Assembly: GCA_002376235.1 (NCBI GenBank)
Contig: DFNX01000001.1
Location: 186,001 to 250,000 of the forward strand
Direction of reading: 5' to 3'
Origin: Neorhizobium sp. UBA3556
Lineage (GTDB): Bacteria; Pseudomonadota; Alphaproteobacteria; Rhizobiales; Rhizobiaceae
Length of the DNA stretch: 64,000 nucleotides
Positions 62,191 to 64,000 of the stretch are shown piece after piece. Each line of letters begins with the position of its first letter. Position 1 is the stretch's first letter. A model generated the notes under the pieces. It had not been told where the DNA came from and ran no database searches. It was given only the letters and a program-made list of their open reading frames with translations. The position numbers and the translations under genes are program-made.

Positions 62191-62892
62191 CTAGTCATAA
62201 ATGCATTTGATATATTCGCCGGAATTCCTCGCCCGCCGATCGATGACGGCGGCGAGACGGCGCATCCCGCGGCCAGGCTTACTGGCAACGCGAGTAAACG
62301 GATTGGGAAGTGCAACGGCCAAGAGCGCCGCCTGGCTGGTGCTGAGCTTTGCAGCACTGGTCTTGAAATAATGCTGCGCTGCGGCTTCCGCGCCATAGAT
62401 GCCCGGCCCCCATTCCGCGACATTGAGATAGATTTCCAACATCCGCCGCTTCGTCCATACCGTATCGGCAGCGATCGCCAGCGGCATTTCCAGCACCTTG
62501 CGCACGAAGAAACGGCCGTTCCACAAAAACAGGTTCTTGGCCGTCTGCATCGAGATCGTGCTGGCACCGCGCGTCGCCTCGCCACCGAGAGCATCTTCCA
62601 CGACGCCGCGCATCTGCCGCCAGTCGACGCCGCCATGGAAACAGAACTGTCCATCTTCCGACATCATCACGGCACGCACCAGATTGGGGGATATCTCGTC
62701 TATATCCTTCCAGCGCCGGTCATAACCGCGCAGCAGAAACAGTTCCGACAGCATCAGCGTCGAAACCGGTCGGGTAAAAGGCACGGCGTAAACCGGAATG
62801 AGCAGATAGGGCAGGATAAGAAGTGCGGCGATGACCAGAACGGCCTTTCGGCCAACACGCGAAAACGATCCCGCCTTTTGCCGTCGTGGCAT
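62191..62892 (-). CDS. mtgA: Monofunctional peptidoglycan glycosyltransferase
   Basis: 233 residues from the ATG at 62892, with a GAGGAAGAGGAA ribosome-binding site. One membrane anchor (residues ~16-36) then a GT51 domain: catalytic Glu in MMSEDGQFCFHGGVDW, GATRGASTISMQTAKNLFLW, RRMLEIYLNVAEWGPGIYGAEAAA. It polymerises lipid II into glycan strands without transpeptidation. A longer frame to 63063 has no ribosome-binding site. Confidence 0.94.
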   Translation of the reverse strand: MPRRQKAGSFSRVGRKAVLVIAALLILPYLLIPVYAVPFTRPVSTLMLSELFLLRGYDRRWKDIDEISPNLVRAVMMSEDGQFCFHGGVDWRQMRGVVEDALGGEATRGASTISMQTAKNLFLWNGRFFVRKVLEMPLAIAADTVWTKRRMLEIYLNVAEWGPGIYGAEAAAQHYFKTSAAKLSTSQAALLAVALPNPFTRVASKPGRGMRRLAAVIDRRARNSGEYIKCIYD

Positions 62893-63077
62893 GGCGGGTT
62901 CCTCTTCCTCAGCCTGTCGGTCTGGCGTGATATCCAAACGCAGTCCCCAAATCCGCCGATAAGCAATCCGATGTTTCATAGCCAGTATGATCGCGCATGA
63001 CGAGTCTTTGCCGTTAAACTTCCTGTGGGGTGGTAAATCCCGTTGCCAGCGCTTTTGCGGCATGCAACACAGCCGCT

Positions 63078-64000
63078 ATGAGCATCATCGACACCGATCA
63101 GACAACCTTCGAGACTCGACTGAAAGAGAGCGCCGCGGAAACCGAGGCACTGCTCATGCGACTTCTGTCATCTCAAACGCAGGATGATGAGATAGCAAGG
63201 CCGGAAAACCTTCTCGCCGCCATGCGACATGGAACACTGAACGGCGGCAAGCGGTTACGCCCCTTTCTCGTCATCGAAAGTGCCGCCATGTTCGGCGCAG
63301 ACCGGAAGACGGCGCTGCGGATCGGCTCGGCGCTCGAATGCCTGCATTGCTACTCGCTGATCCATGACGATCTTCCTGCGATGGACGACGATGACCTGCG
63401 CCGCGGCCAGCCGACGGTGCACAAGGCTTTCGACGAAGCCACCGCCATTCTGGCGGGCGACAGCCTGCTGACCTACGCCTTCGACATTATCGCAGCACCC
63501 GAAACCGAGCTTGCTGCCGACCGCAAGGTCCGCCTCATCTCGTCACTCGCCCGCGCAGCCGGCATCGGCGGCATGGCCGGTGGCCAGGCGCTTGATCTGG
63601 CCGCGGAAAAGAAGGCTCCCGACGAAGCCGGCATTCGCACCTTGCAGGCGATGAAGACCGGCGCATTGCTGCGCTTCGCCTGCGAAGCCGGGCCGGTCAT
63701 CGCCGGCGCCTCGGATGAAGATCGCAAGAGACTTCGCACATTCGGAGAAAAGATCGGCCTCGCCTTCCAGCTTGCCGACGATCTGCTCGACGTTACGTCC
63801 AATGCGGCAACGCTCGGCAAGGCAGCCGGCAAGGATGCCGGACGCGGCAAGGGCACGCTGGTCGGATTGCACGGAATGGAATGGGCTGAAAAGACGCTGA
63901 ATGCGCTCACAGTGGAAGCGGTCGATCTGCTCGCGCCCTATGGCGCAAGAGCTGAAATCCTGCAGCAGGCGGCGCGCTTCGTCGCCAATCGCCAGAGCTA
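63078..64000 (+). CDS. ispA: Polyprenyl synthetase family protein (farnesyl/geranyl-diphosphate synthase), partial at edge
   Basis: 307 codons are present from the ATG at 63078 (MSIIDTDQTTFETRLKES). The first Asp-rich motif is LIHDDLPAMDDDDLRRG, the second is QLADDLLDVT; GGKRLRPFL and QALDLAAEKK are also seen. The last visible bases are AGC TA, so a stop codon may follow at once (TAA/TAG), giving a ~307-residue protein. It condenses isopentenyl diphosphate units; the chain length is not certain from sequence. It is divergent from mtgA. Confidence 0.93.
   Translation, partial: MSIIDTDQTTFETRLKESAAETEALLMRLLSSQTQDDEIARPENLLAAMRHGTLNGGKRLRPFLVIESAAMFGADRKTALRIGSALECLHCYSLIHDDLPAMDDDDLRRGQPTVHKAFDEATAILAGDSLLTYAFDIIAAPETELAADRKVRLISSLARAAGIGGMAGGQALDLAAEKKAPDEAGIRTLQAMKTGALLRFACEAGPVIAGASDEDRKRLRTFGEKIGLAFQLADDLLDVTSNAATLGKAAGKDAGRGKGTLVGLHGMEWAEKTLNALTVEAVDLLAPYGARAEILQQAARFVANRQS

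Overview
This window reads as a chromosomal core segment of a Rhizobiaceae alphaproteobacterium (Agrobacterium/Rhizobium/Sinorhizobium type). The evidence is the high-GC codon usage, the gene content and order, which match from memory the rhizobial order acnA-ccm-ftsY-dapF-ffh-rpsP-trmD-rplS and ftsK-amtB-glnK-tesB, a SAM-II riboswitch on metA, an RpoH2-type sigma factor, a CarD/CdnL regulator and rhizobial intergenic palindromes. No prophage, insertion sequence, CRISPR array or rRNA operon was seen. The closest species cannot be named without a search.

Layout. 1-4.3 kb: end of a DUF1223 protein, a TSUP permease and aconitase. 4.5-7.8 kb: cytochrome c maturation genes ccmA-B-C-D-G, split by a palindromic repeat. 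7.8-14.1 kb (minus): a diguanylate cyclase, DUF2585, YciB, FtsY, MtaB and DapF, with DapF/MtaB and YciB/DUF2585 overlapping by 4 nt. 14.3-16.7 kb: a spermidine-synthase-like protein, a heme oxygenase and a Tat-exported metallo-hydrolase. 17.1-22.5 kb: the translation cluster ffh, chorismate mutase, rpsP, rimM, trmD and rplS, interrupted by a reversed TSUP permease. 22.6-29.2 kb: a GAF-GGDEF protein, leuC, an L,D-transpeptidase, a CenR/OtpR-like regulator with a cyclic-nucleotide-binding partner, xthA and lolA. 29.3-38.9 kb: ftsK, amtB-glnK, tesB, a UbiH-family monooxygenase, Trm112, a LON-domain protein, a thioredoxin-TPR protein and a prolyl-tRNA editing protein. 39-45.7 kb: tRNA-Gly, a small protein behind a LexA box, galM, metA (SAM-II), thiamine diphosphokinase, uup, a stand-alone receiver protein and a VOC protein. 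45.8-49.3 kb: TPP riboswitch and thiBPQ. 49.5-57.3 kb: M48 peptidase, rpoH2, carD, fdxA, an S4 protein and a SUV3-like helicase. 57.7-64 kb: two small envelope/stress proteins, phaB-phaA and divergent phaR, rpmF, a GST, mtgA and a polyprenyl synthase that runs off the end.

Regulation seen directly: SAM-II and TPP riboswitches with matching sigma-70-like promoters; a sigma-54-like promoter for glnK-amtB; three exact EcfG/RpoE2-type promoters (GGAAC-N16/17-CGTT) in front of rpoH2, a receiver-only response regulator and a DUF3309 gene, which together suggest a local piece of the general stress response; and one exact alphaproteobacterial LexA operator (GAAC-N7-GAAC) in front of an uncharacterised 78-residue protein.

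The most unusual structural feature is a family of two-armed palindromic repeats. One copy lies between ccmA and ccmB, and another is embedded in frame inside ftsY, where it encodes part of the acidic N-terminal domain.
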